Shown one piece after another: positions 27,913 to 37,178 of a stretch of 64,000 nucleotides of DNA (position 1 is the stretch's first letter; the number at the start of each line of letters is the position of its first letter). Both the position numbers and the translations under genes were made by a program. A model generated the notes under the pieces. That model was given only the letters and a program-made list of their open reading frames with translations. It did not search any database and was not told the DNA's origin. The stretch spans positions 62,001 through 126,000 of the forward strand of contig NZ_QGTM01000007.1 in the NCBI RefSeq assembly GCF_003182195.1, read 5' to 3'. This DNA comes from Halomonas sp. A11-A. Its GTDB lineage: Bacteria; Pseudomonadota; Gammaproteobacteria; Pseudomonadales; Halomonadaceae.

Positions 27913-28353
27913 ATGAAGATCAATGTCGAGTTCGACCTGACCCCCGAGGAGTTTCGCCAGTCGCTGGGCCTGCCCGACGTGGCGGTCTTCCAGCAGCAGC
28001 TGATGGAGCAGATCCGAAAGCAGATGGAGTCCGGGGTGGAGGGTTACGATCCCATGAGCCTGATGCAGCCCTTCCTGCAGCAGTCGGGGCTGGGGCAGGG
28101 GCTGACCCAGGGGCTCTCCCAGGGCCTATCTCAGGGGCTCTCCAACTTCGGCAGCTACCAGCAGATGATGCTCGATATGCTCAAGCAGGCCGGCCAGAGT
28201 GCCGCCCAGAGCAAGTCCGAGGCGGCCAGCGACGCTCCGCCAGATGGCGCTGCCTCCTCTGCGTCCCGCGCGGCAGACAAGGCCGATGGCACCGGAAGCG
28301 CGGCGAAGAAAACACCCGCCAGCGCCCGCTCGCGGGCCAAGCGCGAGAGCTGA
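27913..28353 (+). CDS. DUF6489-like protein of the PHA locus
   Basis: A 146-residue protein that I match from memory to the DUF6489 family (opening MKINVEFDLTPEEFRQSLGL). Residues about 59-75 contain four or more repeats of QGL(S/T), predicted as an amphipathic helix. The C-terminal 50 residues are Ala/Ser/Lys-rich and basic, as in the tails of phasins and PhaF-like proteins. It stands just upstream of the phasin and phaC. I infer a role at the PHA granule surface, but no function is demonstrated to my knowledge. Confidence 0.7.
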   Translation: MKINVEFDLTPEEFRQSLGLPDVAVFQQQLMEQIRKQMESGVEGYDPMSLMQPFLQQSGLGQGLTQGLSQGLSQGLSNFGSYQQMMLDMLKQAGQSAAQSKSEAASDAPPDGAASSASRAADKADGTGSAAKKTPASARSRAKRES

Positions 28354-28380
28354 TCTCACTCGCCTTCGCCTTTCATCGTC

Positions 28381-28424
28381 TTGCAACCTGGGGCGTGGCA
28401 GACTAGGCTTTGTGCAGTGCAACA
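28381..28424 (+). promoter_or_regulatory. Predicted phasin promoter with PhaR-like operator
   Basis: TTGCAA (28381-28386), 17 bp, TAGGCT (28404-28409) form a plausible promoter. The next 15 bases (TTGTGCAGTGCAACA, 28410-28424) are a TGCA-rich near-palindrome resembling binding sites reported for the PHA regulator PhaR at phasin promoters. The position over the transcription start would suit a repressor. Confidence 0.45.
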
Positions 28425-28472
28425 TGCCGGGCGCCTCGCCCGCCATCCGTCACCGATCCGGGAGACCACCTC

Positions 28473-28901
28473 ATGCAGGACAACAAGATGATCGACGCCT
28501 TCAACGAGCAGACCCGTCAGTTCTTCGAGCCGATGCGCAAGCTCAACTCCCTGATGCTGAACAACATGGAGAAGCTGACCCAGTACCAGATGGAGTCCAT
28601 GAAGCGCTACAGCCAGCTCGGCACCGAGCGCCTGCGTGACGCCAGCGAGGTCAGCGACGCCGACTCCATGCAGGCCTTCAGCGCCCGCCAGGCCGAGATG
28701 ATGAAACAGCTCTCCCAGCAGATGCTCGAGGATGCCAAGGCGCTCTCCGAGATGAGCCTGGCGTTCAAAGCCGAGCTCGAGAAGCTCTTCGCTGAGCAGG
28801 CCAAGCTGGCCGAGCAGGTGGCCACTAAGACCACGGACGGCGAGAAGGCGAAGGCCGAGCCGGCCAAGGCCGCCTCCACCCGTGGTGCCAGCAAGAGCTG
28901 A
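28473..28901 (+). CDS. phaP: Phasin family protein
   Basis: A 142-residue phasin (Phasin_2 type). The first 110 residues are an amphipathic helical region (FNEQTRQFFEPMRKLNSLML ... YQMESMKRYSQLG) that coats PHA granules. A Lys/Ala-rich tail follows (KAKAEPAKAASTRGASKS). The start at 28473 follows GGGAG. It lies between the DUF6489-like gene and phaC, as expected for a granule-coat protein that limits granule size and activates synthase. Confidence 0.9.
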   Translation: MQDNKMIDAFNEQTRQFFEPMRKLNSLMLNNMEKLTQYQMESMKRYSQLGTERLRDASEVSDADSMQAFSARQAEMMKQLSQQMLEDAKALSEMSLAFKAELEKLFAEQAKLAEQVATKTTDGEKAKAEPAKAASTRGASKS

Positions 28902-29038
28902 GACACCGTTGCCCGGCAGGCAACTCGCGGCGCGCCCAGACACGCCGCTGAACAACCCGCCCCCCGTCCATCACGGGTGGCGGATTGAGCTATTTGCAGC
29001 CGGCACCGCGACGGTGGCCGGCGCGTCAGGAGGGGTCA

Positions 29039-30877
29039 ATGCAGCCAGGGGTTGAAGCACCGACACAGGCCGAGCTGGAGGCGTGGAACGCCCAGCTCCA
29101 GCAGATCGGCGAGGAGTATCGCGCCCTGATGGGCGACCTGCTGGAGCGCATGGTGCCCAGCGATGCCGCCGACTCCGTCTACAGCGATATGCGGGAGAGC
29201 TTCCAGGCGGCGGCCGAGTCGCTGATGAGCAACCCTCCCCTGCTGTGGCAGACCCAGGCCCGGCTGATGCAGGACCAGTTCCAGCTCTGGCAGAACGGCC
29301 TGCGCGCCATGGCCGGCGAGCCGGTGGAGCCGCTGGTGACGCCGGCCAAGGGCGATCGTCGCTTCACTGACGAGGCCTGGACCAGCAACCCCTATTATCT
29401 GGCGCTCATGCAGCAGTACCTGCTCTTCTCGCGCATGGTCGAGGAGCTGATCGACGGCCTAGAGCTGCCGGCCGACCAGAAGCAGCGCCTGGGCTTCTAT
29501 GCGCGCCAGCTGGTCAACGCCATGGCGCCCACCAACTTCGTCACCACCAATCCCGAAGTGATGCGCCGCACCATAGAGAGCCGCGGCCAGAACCTGGTGG
29601 ACGGCCTGGCGCGGCTGCGCCAGGACCTGGCCAACTCCGTCGAGGGGCTCAACGTCACCATGACCGACCGCAGCGCCTTCGAGGTCGGCAGGAACATCGC
29701 CGTGACCCCCGGCTCGGTGGTCTACGAGAACGAGCTGATCCAGCTGATCCAGTACGCGCCGACCACCGAGAAGGTGTTCAAGACGCCGCTGCTGATCGTG
29801 CCGCCGTGGATCAACAAGTACTACATCCTCGACCTGCGCGAGGACAACTCCCTGGTCAAGTGGCTGGTGGGGCAGGGCCACACGGTGTTCCTGATCTCCT
29901 GGCGCAACCCGGGCCCCGAGCAGCGCGACCTGACCTGGGCCGACTACATGCAGCTAGGCCCCATCGCCTCCATGGAGGCGATCGAGCAGGCCACCGGGGA
30001 GAAGTCAGTCAACCTGCTGAGCTACTGCGTGGGCGGCACCCTTGCCGCCTCCACAGTGGCCTACCTGACCAGCACCCGTCGCGGCCGCAAGGTGAAGTCG
30101 GTCACCTACATGACCACCCTGCTGGACTTCCGTGACCCGGGCGAGATTGGCGTCTTCCTCTCCGAGCCGGTGCTCCAGGGCATCGAGGCCAAGATGGCGC
30201 GGGATGGCTACCTGGACGGTCGCGTCATGGCCTTCAGCTTCAGCCTGCTGCGCGAGAACGATCTGTTCTGGTCGTTCTACATCAGCAACTACCTGAAGGG
30301 GGAGGTGCCGGCGCCCTTCGACCTGCTCTACTGGAACACCGACGGCACCAACCTGCCGGCCGGTACCCATGGCTGGTACCTGCGCCACTTCTACCTGGAA
30401 AATCGCCTGGTGCAGCCGGGGGGCATCGAGCTGGACGGCGTCAAGATCGACCTGCGCAAGATCTCCACCCCCAGCTACTTCCTCTCCACCCGGGAGGATC
30501 ATATCGCCAAGTGGAACAGCACCTACTACGGCGCGCTGCTGCCCAAGGGGCCGGTCAAGTTCGTGCTGGGGGGCTCCGGCCATATTGCGGGGGTGGTCAA
30601 TCCGCCCCACAAGAACAAGTATGGCTACTGGACCAACGATGCTTTGCCCGAGACCCACGAGGAGTGGCTGGCCGGCGCCGAGCAGCATGAAGGCTCCTGG
30701 TGGCCCCACTGGCAGGCGTGGATGACCGAGAACGGCTACGCCGATGCCGAGAAGATGGTGCCGGCCCGTCAGCCGGGCGATGGCGAGCTCGATATCCTCG
30801 AGCCGGCCCCCGGCCGCTACGTCAAGATGACCATCCCCGAGGTGCTCGGCGAAGTCCCGGCGGCGACGACATCCTGA
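29039..30877 (+). CDS. phaC: Class I poly(3-hydroxyalkanoate) synthase
   Basis: A 612-residue class I PHA synthase that polymerises (R)-3-hydroxyacyl-CoA. The lipase-like box reads S328-Y-C330-V-G-G rather than the usual G-x-C-x-G, so the first glycine is serine. The rest of the triad is D487 (TREDHIAKW) and H515 (GSGHIAGVV). Conserved PPWINKYYILDL and WRNPGPEQRDLTWADY are present. The ATG at 29039 has AGGAGGGG directly upstream; an in-frame TTG 54 bases earlier lacks a ribosome site. From memory, the SYCVGG variant is reported in Halomonas synthases. Confidence 0.97.
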   Translation: MQPGVEAPTQAELEAWNAQLQQIGEEYRALMGDLLERMVPSDAADSVYSDMRESFQAAAESLMSNPPLLWQTQARLMQDQFQLWQNGLRAMAGEPVEPLVTPAKGDRRFTDEAWTSNPYYLALMQQYLLFSRMVEELIDGLELPADQKQRLGFYARQLVNAMAPTNFVTTNPEVMRRTIESRGQNLVDGLARLRQDLANSVEGLNVTMTDRSAFEVGRNIAVTPGSVVYENELIQLIQYAPTTEKVFKTPLLIVPPWINKYYILDLREDNSLVKWLVGQGHTVFLISWRNPGPEQRDLTWADYMQLGPIASMEAIEQATGEKSVNLLSYCVGGTLAASTVAYLTSTRRGRKVKSVTYMTTLLDFRDPGEIGVFLSEPVLQGIEAKMARDGYLDGRVMAFSFSLLRENDLFWSFYISNYLKGEVPAPFDLLYWNTDGTNLPAGTHGWYLRHFYLENRLVQPGGIELDGVKIDLRKISTPSYFLSTREDHIAKWNSTYYGALLPKGPVKFVLGGSGHIAGVVNPPHKNKYGYWTNDALPETHEEWLAGAEQHEGSWWPHWQAWMTENGYADAEKMVPARQPGDGELDILEPAPGRYVKMTIPEVLGEVPAATTS

Positions 30878-30894
30878 GCGTCACGCCCTAGCCG

Positions 30895-30916
30895 ATAAGT
30901 GGTAAATAAGTGGTAA
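30895..30916 (+). repeat. Tandem 11-bp duplication after phaC
   Basis: Two exact adjacent copies of ATAAGTGGTAA in the short gap between the phaC stop and its terminator. Probably a slippage duplication. Confidence 0.7.
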
Positions 30917-30920
30917 CGAA

Positions 30921-30954
30921 GAAGCGCCCAGCCGAGTCATCGGCTGGGCGCTTC
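30921..30954. terminator. Bidirectional terminator between phaC and lnt
   Basis: A perfect 15-bp stem (GAAGCGCCCAGCCGA / TCGGCTGGGCGCTTC) with a 4-base loop between two convergent genes. Confidence 0.85.
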
Positions 30955-30986
30955 TCGTTGGAGGCATCGCCCGGTGACTGGGGCTC

Positions 30987-32459
30987 CTACGGGGTGGGAC
31001 GGCGGCGCAGCCTCAGGCTGGGCAGCACCAGCAGCGCGGCCAGCAGCCAGGTGGGCCAGCTGCCGGTGCGGGTGAAGGGGGTGAGGCCCGCCATGGGGCG
31101 CACCTCGCCGGTGATGCTGGTCATCTCGAACTGGGGCGCGCGGGCGGTGATGCGGCCCATCGGGTCGACGATCACGGTCACCCCGTTGCTGGTGGCGCGC
31201 ACCAGGTAGCGGCCGTTCTCGAGCGCGCGCAGGCGCGCCATCTGCAGGTGCTGCAGGGGGCCGATGGACTCGCCGAACCAGGTGTCGTTGGAGACCGTCA
31301 TCAGCAGGGCGCTGTCCCGGGCGCGCTCGGCCACCAGGTCGGCATAGATGATCTCGTAGCAGATGGCGTTGCCGATGGTGGTGCCGGCGGCGACCATCGG
31401 CGCCTGGCCCGAGGGTCCAGGGGTCATGGCGGGCATCGGCAGGTCGAAGAAGGCGATGGTGCCACGCAGCAGGCTCTCCAGGGGGAGGTACTCGCCGAAG
31501 GGCACCAGATGCTCCTTGCGGTACTCTCCCTCGGCGTTGCCGAGGCCGATCACGCTGTTGAAGTAGCGCCCTTCGGCGTCGCGCTGCAGGATGCCGGTGA
31601 GCAGGGCGGTGTCGGGGGAGAGGTTGGACTGTACCCGCTCGAGAATCGGCCGCGCCTGGTCCTCGAACATCGGCAGCGCCGCCTCAGGCCAGACGATCAG
31701 GTCGAGGTCGTCGGGCTGGGTGCGGGTCAGCTCGGCGTAGATGTTGGCCGCCTCGCGCTGGCCCTCCGGTGTCCACTTGATCAGCTGGTCCAGGTTGCCC
31801 TGCAGCAGGGCGACCCGCAGCGGCTCGCCGGCGGGCTGGGTCCACTGGGTCGGCAGCGCCAGGGGGATGAGCCACAGGGCGGCCACCGGGGCCGCGGCCC
31901 ACCAGCGCCGCGCCAGGAACTCCACCAGCAGGGTGCCGGTGAGGGCGGTGATCAGCGACAGCAGGTAGACGCCGCCGACGGGCGCCCAGGGGGCCAGCGG
32001 CGAGTCCACGTGGGCGGAGCCCAGCAGCAGCCAGGGAAAGCCGGTGAAGAGCCATGTCCTGAGCCACTCGCCCAGCACCCAGGCGCCGGCAAACGCCAGG
32101 AAGGCCAGCCGCGGCCCGGTGAGGCGCCGGTAGAGCCACAGGGTCACCGCCAGGAACAGCGCCATGCTGGCCACGAACAGCGCGGTGAGAAACACCGCCA
32201 GGGGCACGCCGGTGTAGCCGTAGTCGTGGATCGAGACATAGACCCAGGAGGCGCCGGAGCCGAACAGGCCGAGGCCATAGCACCAGCCGCGCAGGGCGGC
32301 TTGGCCGGGGGTGAGCGCCTGGATGCCCAGGTAGACCAGGCCCACCGCGACCGGGCCGAGCCACCACAGCTCGAAGGGCGAGGCGGTGAGGGTGGTGAGG
32401 ACCCCGGCGGCCAGTGCCAGCAGGCAGCCGAGAAGCGGAGAGAGGCGAAGCTCAGACAT
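30987..32459 (-). CDS. lnt: Apolipoprotein N-acyltransferase
   Basis: A 490-residue inner-membrane enzyme that N-acylates the lipidated cysteine, the last step of lipoprotein maturation. About six N-terminal membrane helices are followed by a periplasmic nitrilase domain and a C-terminal helix. The nitrilase triad is visible: Glu in IVWPEAALP, Lys in KEHLVPFGEYLP, Cys in GNAICYEIIY. I place the start at 32459 (MSELRL); the frame continues 10 codons upstream. It is the last gene of the miaB-phoH-ybeY-corC-lnt block and serves the lipoproteins encoded nearby. Confidence 0.95.
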   Translation of the reverse strand: MSELRLSPLLGCLLALAAGVLTTLTASPFELWWLGPVAVGLVYLGIQALTPGQAALRGWCYGLGLFGSGASWVYVSIHDYGYTGVPLAVFLTALFVASMALFLAVTLWLYRRLTGPRLAFLAFAGAWVLGEWLRTWLFTGFPWLLLGSAHVDSPLAPWAPVGGVYLLSLITALTGTLLVEFLARRWWAAAPVAALWLIPLALPTQWTQPAGEPLRVALLQGNLDQLIKWTPEGQREAANIYAELTRTQPDDLDLIVWPEAALPMFEDQARPILERVQSNLSPDTALLTGILQRDAEGRYFNSVIGLGNAEGEYRKEHLVPFGEYLPLESLLRGTIAFFDLPMPAMTPGPSGQAPMVAAGTTIGNAICYEIIYADLVAERARDSALLMTVSNDTWFGESIGPLQHLQMARLRALENGRYLVRATSNGVTVIVDPMGRITARAPQFEMTSITGEVRPMAGLTPFTRTGSWPTWLLAALLVLPSLRLRRRPTP

Positions 32460-32511
32460 GGTGACCGTCCGTGTTGGGGGCTGAATCAAGGGGGTGACGG
32501 GCAGCGGGGCC

Positions 32512-33381
32512 TCAGGCGTCGTCCTGCCCGCTGCAGGGCTCCGCCTCCAGCAGGCGGATGCGGCGGTTGTCGGCGTTGAGCACGGTGAAGCGCCAGCCGC
32601 CGATCTCGGTGTGCTCGCCGCGCCCGGGCAGGTGGCCGAAGCGCTGCATCACGAGCCCCCCGAGGGTGTCGAACTCCTCGTCGGAGAAGCGGGTGGCGAA
32701 GCGCTCGTTGAAGTCCTCGATGGGGGTCAGGGCGCGGATGGCGTAGCGCCCCTCTCCCAGTGCGCGGATATCCTCCTCCTCGTCGGCGTCGTGCTCGTCC
32801 TCGATCTCGCCGACGATCTCCTCGAGGATATCCTCGATGGTGACGATGCCCGCGGTGCCGCCGTACTCGTCCACCACGATGGCCATGTGGTTGTGGGTGT
32901 CCTGGAACTCCTTGAGCAGGCTGTTGAGGCGCTTGGACTCCGGCACGAAGAGCGCCGTGCGCACCACCTCCTCGAGCCGGAAGGGGCGGCCATTCTGCTG
33001 GCCGCCCTGGAGCAGCGGGAGCAGGTCCTTGGCCAGCAGGATGCCCTTGACCTCGTCGAGGTTCTCGCCGATCACCGGGTAGCGGGAGTGGCCGGCCTCG
33101 AGGATGATCGGCAGGTACTCCTCCAGGGGCTGGTCGAGGCCGATGGCGGTTACCTGGGAGCGGGGGATCAGCACCTCGCGCACCTGCTGGTCGCTGATCT
33201 TCAGGGCGCCCTCGATGATCATCATGGCGTCCTGCTCGAGCTTCAGGCGGCTGGCGGCCTGGCGCAGGAAGGCGAGCAACTCGTCACGGGAACTGGGCTC
33301 GTCGCTGTCGCTGGAAAGCGCGCTGAAGAGCTTTTCCAGCCAGGATCGGCTGCCCTGGCCGCTCGTTCGGTCTTCGCTCAT
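32512..33381 (-). CDS. corC: CorC/HlyC-type CBS protein
   Basis: A 289-residue cytosolic protein with two CBS domains (about residues 70-190) and a C-terminal CorC_HlyC (transporter-associated) domain ending RIRLLEAE. An acidic Asp/Glu stretch ([11 protein letters not shown]) joins the two parts. Linked in enterobacteria to magnesium and cobalt efflux. Its start overlaps the ybeY stop as ATGA, so translation is coupled. The order phoH-ybeY-corC-lnt is widely conserved. Confidence 0.93.
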   Translation of the reverse strand: MSEDRTSGQGSRSWLEKLFSALSSDSDEPSSRDELLAFLRQAASRLKLEQDAMMIIEGALKISDQQVREVLIPRSQVTAIGLDQPLEEYLPIILEAGHSRYPVIGENLDEVKGILLAKDLLPLLQGGQQNGRPFRLEEVVRTALFVPESKRLNSLLKEFQDTHNHMAIVVDEYGGTAGIVTIEDILEEIVGEIEDEHDADEEEDIRALGEGRYAIRALTPIEDFNERFATRFSDEEFDTLGGLVMQRFGHLPGRGEHTEIGGWRFTVLNADNRRIRLLEAEPCSGQDDA

Positions 33382-33890
33382 GGGTCGGGTCTCTCGTCCT
33401 CGGTCGCTGCGTCGTCGCGGGCGCTACCGCCCGCGTCTCGGTAGGGGTCGTCGATGCCCAGCTCGGCGAGGATCTCGCGCTCGAGCTGCTCCATCGCTTC
33501 GGCCTCGTCATCCTCGAGGTGGTCATAGCCGAGCAGATGGAGGGTGCCATGCACCACCATATGAGCGTAGTGATCGCGCAGGGCCTTGTCCTGCTCGCTG
33601 GCCTCGGCGGCCACCACCGGGTGGCAGATCACCAGGTCGCCCAGCAGCGGCAGCGCCACGCCCGGCGGGCACTCGAAGGGGAAGGAGAGCACGTTGGTGG
33701 GGCGATCCTTCCCGCGGTAGTCGCGGTTGAGCGCGCGGCTCTCCTCGGCGTCCACCAGGCGCAACGTCAGCTCGCTGTCGGCGTCGACCTCATGGCGAGC
33801 GAGCACCGCCGCCACCCAGGCCTCGAGCTCGGCCTGGCCGGGGAGCCCCTCGGCCGCGACGGCCTGCTGGCGGTCGACCCGCAGGCTCAT
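33378..33890 (-). CDS. ybeY: Endoribonuclease YbeY
   Basis: A 170-residue zinc endoribonuclease involved in 16S rRNA 3' maturation and ribosome quality control. The signature [11 protein letters not shown] supplies the three zinc-binding histidines. [11 protein letters not shown] is also conserved. The C-terminal tail (about 20 residues, acidic) extends past the usual end. It is coupled by ATGA overlaps both to phoH upstream and to corC downstream. Confidence 0.95.
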   Translation of the reverse strand: MSLRVDRQQAVAAEGLPGQAELEAWVAAVLARHEVDADSELTLRLVDAEESRALNRDYRGKDRPTNVLSFPFECPPGVALPLLGDLVICHPVVAAEASEQDKALRDHYAHMVVHGTLHLLGYDHLEDDEAEAMEQLEREILAELGIDDPYRDAGGSARDDAATEDERPDP

Positions 33891-34972
33891 GGCTCGCCAC
33901 GCTCGCGGTCGAGGCGCTCCTGTCGCTCGAGACGCAGCGCCTCGCGCTCCTGCTCCCGGGCCTGCTTGCGGGCGCGCTCGGCGACCTCCTGCTCGGCCTC
34001 GTAGTGGTCGTAGGCCTCGATGATGCGCTGCACCAGGGGGTGGCGCACCACGTCCTTGGCGGCGAAGTGGGTGGTGCCGATCCCCGGCGTGCCCTTGAGC
34101 ACCTCCAGCACCTGGATCAGCCCCGAGGTCTGGCCGCGGGGCAGGTCGACCTGGGTCACGTCGCCGGTGATCACCGCGGTGGAGCCGAAGCCGATGCGGG
34201 TCAGGAACATCTTCATCTGCTCGCGGGTGGTGTTCTGGCTCTCGTCGAGGATGATGAAGGCGTTGTTGAGGGTGCGCCCGCGCATGTAGGCCAGCGGCGC
34301 GATCTCGATCACCTGGCGCTCGATCAGCTTGGCCACCTGCTCGAAGCCGATCATCTCGTAGAGGGCGTCGTAGAGGGGGCGCAGGTAGGGATCGATCTTC
34401 TGGGCCAGATCGCCGGGCAGGAAGCCGAGCTTCTCGCCGGCCTCCACCGCCGGGCGCACCAGCAGGATGCGACGTACCTCCTGCTGGTTGAGCGCCTCCA
34501 CCGCGGCGGCCACGGCCAGGTAGGTCTTGCCGGTGCCGGCCGGCCCGATGCCGAAGTTGATGTCGTGGGCGCGAATGCTCTGCACGTAGGCCTGCTGGTT
34601 GAGGCCTCGCGGCTTGATCAGGGTGCGCGGGGTGCGCAGCAGCACCTCGCCGTCGGCCGCGCCACCTTCCTCCTCCTCCAGCGCCTCGAGGCCGGACTCC
34701 TGCAGGAAGAGATGCACGGTGTCGGGCTCCAGGTCGCTGGCCTCGGTCTCGCGGTAGAGGTGTTCGAGCAGGTTGGCGGCGGCCTTGACCCGGTGGATTG
34801 GGCCCGCCAGCTGGAAGATGTTGCCGCGGTTGCGCAGGGTGATGCCGAGGCGCGCCTCCACCAGCTTGAGGTGCTCGTCGCGCTGGCCGCACAGGTTGGC
34901 CAGGCGGCGGGGGTCATTGGGCTCGAGATTGAGGGTGATGATGCGATTGGCCGGGGAGGATGGCTGGCTCAA
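33887..34972 (-). CDS. ybeZ: PhoH family ATPase (YbeZ)
   Basis: A 361-residue P-loop ATPase. An N-terminal nucleic-acid-binding-like region contains [19 protein letters not shown] and a short acidic loop. The Walker A is [11 protein letters not shown], and [20 protein letters not shown] is the Walker B region. YbeZ interacts functionally with YbeY in rRNA processing. The C-terminal 30 residues are rich in Arg and Glu. It starts 79 bp after miaB, separated by hairpins that may limit read-through. Confidence 0.95.
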   Translation of the reverse strand: MSQPSSPANRIITLNLEPNDPRRLANLCGQRDEHLKLVEARLGITLRNRGNIFQLAGPIHRVKAAANLLEHLYRETEASDLEPDTVHLFLQESGLEALEEEEGGAADGEVLLRTPRTLIKPRGLNQQAYVQSIRAHDINFGIGPAGTGKTYLAVAAAVEALNQQEVRRILLVRPAVEAGEKLGFLPGDLAQKIDPYLRPLYDALYEMIGFEQVAKLIERQVIEIAPLAYMRGRTLNNAFIILDESQNTTREQMKMFLTRIGFGSTAVITGDVTQVDLPRGQTSGLIQVLEVLKGTPGIGTTHFAAKDVVRHPLVQRIIEAYDHYEAEQEVAERARKQAREQEREALRLERQERLDRERGEP

Positions 34973-35002
34973 GACTGGCGGATCCCGTGGAAGTTGGATT
35001 TA

Positions 35003-35035
35003 GGGCAGCTTACTGCCCCGGCGCATGCCGGGGCA
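35003..35035 (-). terminator. Overlapping hairpins between miaB and ybeZ
   Basis: TGCCCCGGC / GCCGGGGCA (35014-35035) is a 9-bp stem with a 4-base loop. An alternative GGGCAG / CTGCCC stem (35003-35018) shares bases with it, so only one can form at a time. No T-run follows, so partial termination or processing is likely. Confidence 0.5.
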
Positions 35036-35051
35036 ATAAAGGGGCGGGGCG

Positions 35052-36395
35052 TCAGTAGATCTCGGGCGAGGCGAGTTCGCCACGCAGCGAGTTGGGCAGC
35101 GCCTCGGTGATCTCCACGTCGACGAAGAAGCCGATCAGCTCCATGGGGTTGGCGGCACGGAAGTTGACCACCCGGTTGTTCTCGGTGCGCCCGGAGAGCT
35201 GGCCCGGGTCGCGGGGCGCGAAGCCGGTGACCAGGATGCGCTGGGTGGTGCCCACCATGCGCCGGCTGATCTGCATCGCCTGCTGGTTGATGCGCTCCTG
35301 GAGGATCGCCAGGCGCTGCTTCTTGGTGGCCTCCGGGGTGTCGTCCTCGAGGGCGGCCGCCGGGGTGCCGGGGCGCGCCGAGTAGACGAAGCTGAAGGAG
35401 TGGTCGAAGCCGATGCGATGGATCAGGTCCATGGTGGCCGCGAAGTCCTCGTCGCTCTCGCCGGGGAAGCCGACGATGAAGTCCGACGAGAAGCTGATGT
35501 CCGGGCGCAGCGCGCGGATGCGCTCCATCTTCTCGATGTACTCCGCCGCGGTATGGCCGCGCTTCATGGCGGCCAGTATCCGGTCGGAGCCGGACTGCAC
35601 CGGCAGGTGCAGGTGGCTGACCAGCTCCGGGATCTCGCCGAAGGCCTCGATCAGGCTGTCGGAGAACTCCACCGGGTGGGAGGTGGTGAAGCGGATGCGG
35701 TCGATCCCCTCGACGGCCGCCACGCAGCTGATCAGCTCGGCCAGGTCGATCTCGTCGCCCAGTTGGTTGAGTCCGCGGTAGGCGTTGACGTTCTGGCCCA
35801 GCAGGTTGATCTCGCGCACGCCCTGGTCGGCCAGGTGGATCACCTCGTCCATCACCGCCTCGAAGGGGCGCGAGACCTCCTCGCCGCGGGTATAGGGCAC
35901 CACGCAGAAGGTGCAGTACTTCGAGCACCCCTCCATCACCGAGACGAAGGCGGTGGCGCCATCGGAGCTCGGCTTGGGCAGGTGGTCGAACTTCTCGATC
36001 TCGGGGAAGGTGACGTCCACCACCGAGATCTGGTCCTGCTGACGGGCGTCGAGCATCGCGGGCACCCGGTGCAGGGTCTGGGGGCCGAACACCATGTCGA
36101 CGTGGGGCGCGCGCTTGCGCAGCGCCTCGCCCTCCTGGCTGGCCACGCAGCCGCCGACGCCGATCACGAGATCGGGGTTGGCCTCCTTGAGCTTCTTCCA
36201 GCGCCCCAGCTGGTGGAACACCTTCTCCTGGGCCTTCTCGCGGATCGAGCAGGTATTGAGCAGGATGACGTCGGCCTCGCGCTCGTCGTCGGTGAGCTCG
36301 AGCCGGTGGGATTCGCCGAGCAGATCCGCCATGCGCGCGGAGTCGTACTCGTTCATCTGGCAGCCGTGCGTCTTGATGAAGAGTTTCTTCGCCAT
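35052..36395 (-). CDS. miaB: tRNA-2-methylthio-N6-dimethylallyladenosine synthase MiaB
   Basis: A 447-residue radical-SAM methylthiotransferase that modifies A37 of tRNAs reading UNN codons. The N-terminal cluster cysteines are in [19 protein letters not shown] and GGCVASQEG. The radical-SAM cluster is CSKYCTFC in [17 protein letters not shown], and a TRAM domain closes the protein. The start ATG gives [15 protein letters not shown], typical of MiaB. It is the first gene of the block ending with lnt. Confidence 0.97.
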   Translation of the reverse strand: MAKKLFIKTHGCQMNEYDSARMADLLGESHRLELTDDEREADVILLNTCSIREKAQEKVFHQLGRWKKLKEANPDLVIGVGGCVASQEGEALRKRAPHVDMVFGPQTLHRVPAMLDARQQDQISVVDVTFPEIEKFDHLPKPSSDGATAFVSVMEGCSKYCTFCVVPYTRGEEVSRPFEAVMDEVIHLADQGVREINLLGQNVNAYRGLNQLGDEIDLAELISCVAAVEGIDRIRFTTSHPVEFSDSLIEAFGEIPELVSHLHLPVQSGSDRILAAMKRGHTAAEYIEKMERIRALRPDISFSSDFIVGFPGESDEDFAATMDLIHRIGFDHSFSFVYSARPGTPAAALEDDTPEATKKQRLAILQERINQQAMQISRRMVGTTQRILVTGFAPRDPGQLSGRTENNRVVNFRAANPMELIGFFVDVEITEALPNSLRGELASPEIY

Positions 36396-36512
36396 AAGAA
36401 TTGGGTCGTGGCGCCAGGCGCCCGACGTCTGTCACCAGTGGATGAAGGGGGAGTGTGTCGTGAACGTGTGGCCGCGGCGGGCCTGGCCGCTCGGGTCGAA
36501 AAAGTAACCCGG

Positions 36513-36576
36513 TATTATACGCATGGCCCGGCAATGGGGCCAGCATGGGCCGTCGGCCGCGGGAGTGTGCTACGCT
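36513..36576. promoter_or_regulatory. Divergent promoter region miaB / DUF1820
   Basis: On the minus strand a perfect TATAAT lies at 36514-36519, about 120 bp before miaB; the -35 is poor. On the plus strand TGC-TACGCT (36568-36576) is an extended -10 about 43 bp before the DUF1820 ATG. I see nothing else in this 223-bp gap. Confidence 0.4.
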
Positions 36577-36618
36577 TGCGCCTCTTGTCGAAACACGGTT
36601 CGAGGAACACTCAGCACC

Positions 36619-36948
36619 ATGGCGGCGAAGCCTATCTATCGGGTGGTTTTTCACCAGCAGGGAGAAGTGTGGGAGCTCTACGCGCGCGAGATCTTCCAGA
36701 GTGACCTGTGGGGCTTCATCGAGGTCGAGGAGTTCGTCTTCGAGGATGCCTCCCGGCTGGTGGTGGACCCCTCCGCGGACAAGCTTCGGCTCACCTTTGA
36801 GGGGGTCATCCGCAGCTATCTCCCGCTCAATGCCATCGTGCGCATCGATGAGGTGGAGCGGGAGGGGACGCCTCGGGCGGTGAAGAGCGACGGGCGGGTC
36901 GCCGAGTTCCCACGGCCCTTCTCGCCGCCCTCGGCCCCGAAGCGCTGA
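36619..36948 (+). CDS. DUF1820 family protein
   Basis: A 109-residue cytosolic protein of the DUF1820 family, recognised by KPIYRVVFHQQGEVWELYAREIFQSDLWGF and the later YLPLNAIVRIDEVEREG. The C-terminal tail is proline-rich. Function is unknown; the family is restricted to gammaproteobacteria and is often found near miaB. The ATG at 36619 is chosen over an open upstream frame with no homology. Confidence 0.85.
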   Translation: MAAKPIYRVVFHQQGEVWELYAREIFQSDLWGFIEVEEFVFEDASRLVVDPSADKLRLTFEGVIRSYLPLNAIVRIDEVEREGTPRAVKSDGRVAEFPRPFSPPSAPKR

Positions 36949-37033
36949 GGGCGGCTGGTCACGAAGTGATCAGAATGGGCGCAGGGCAGGCGCCACGCCG
37001 CCGGGCGACCCCTTTCCAGCGGTTGTCCCGAAC

Positions 37034-37064
37034 CTTTTCCACAGGAGCTGTGGAAAAGCTCCTG
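37034..37064 (+). promoter_or_regulatory. Two mutually exclusive hairpins before the SH3 protein gene
   Basis: CTTTTCCACAG / CTGTGGAAAAG (37034-37058, 11-bp stem, 3-base loop) competes with CAGGAGCT / AGCTCCTG (37042-37064, 8-bp stem). Both lie in the 230-bp gap upstream of 37179. They could form a terminator/antiterminator switch or end the DUF1820 transcript. Confidence 0.4.
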
Positions 37065-37178
37065 CGGAAAACGGCCCGAGTGGCCGGACGTCTCATCGCC
37101 GCGGCGTCGGCAGGAAGCCGGCGTCGGACACAGGTCGCGCCAGAGTGGAAATCCGCAAGCTTTAGCCAGGACAATGGC

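Noticed and set aside
28908..28924. GTTGCC / GGCAAC hairpin between phasin and phaC considered as a terminator
   Set aside because: Only a 6-bp stem without T-run, and phaC follows closely on the same strand with no promoter I could support.
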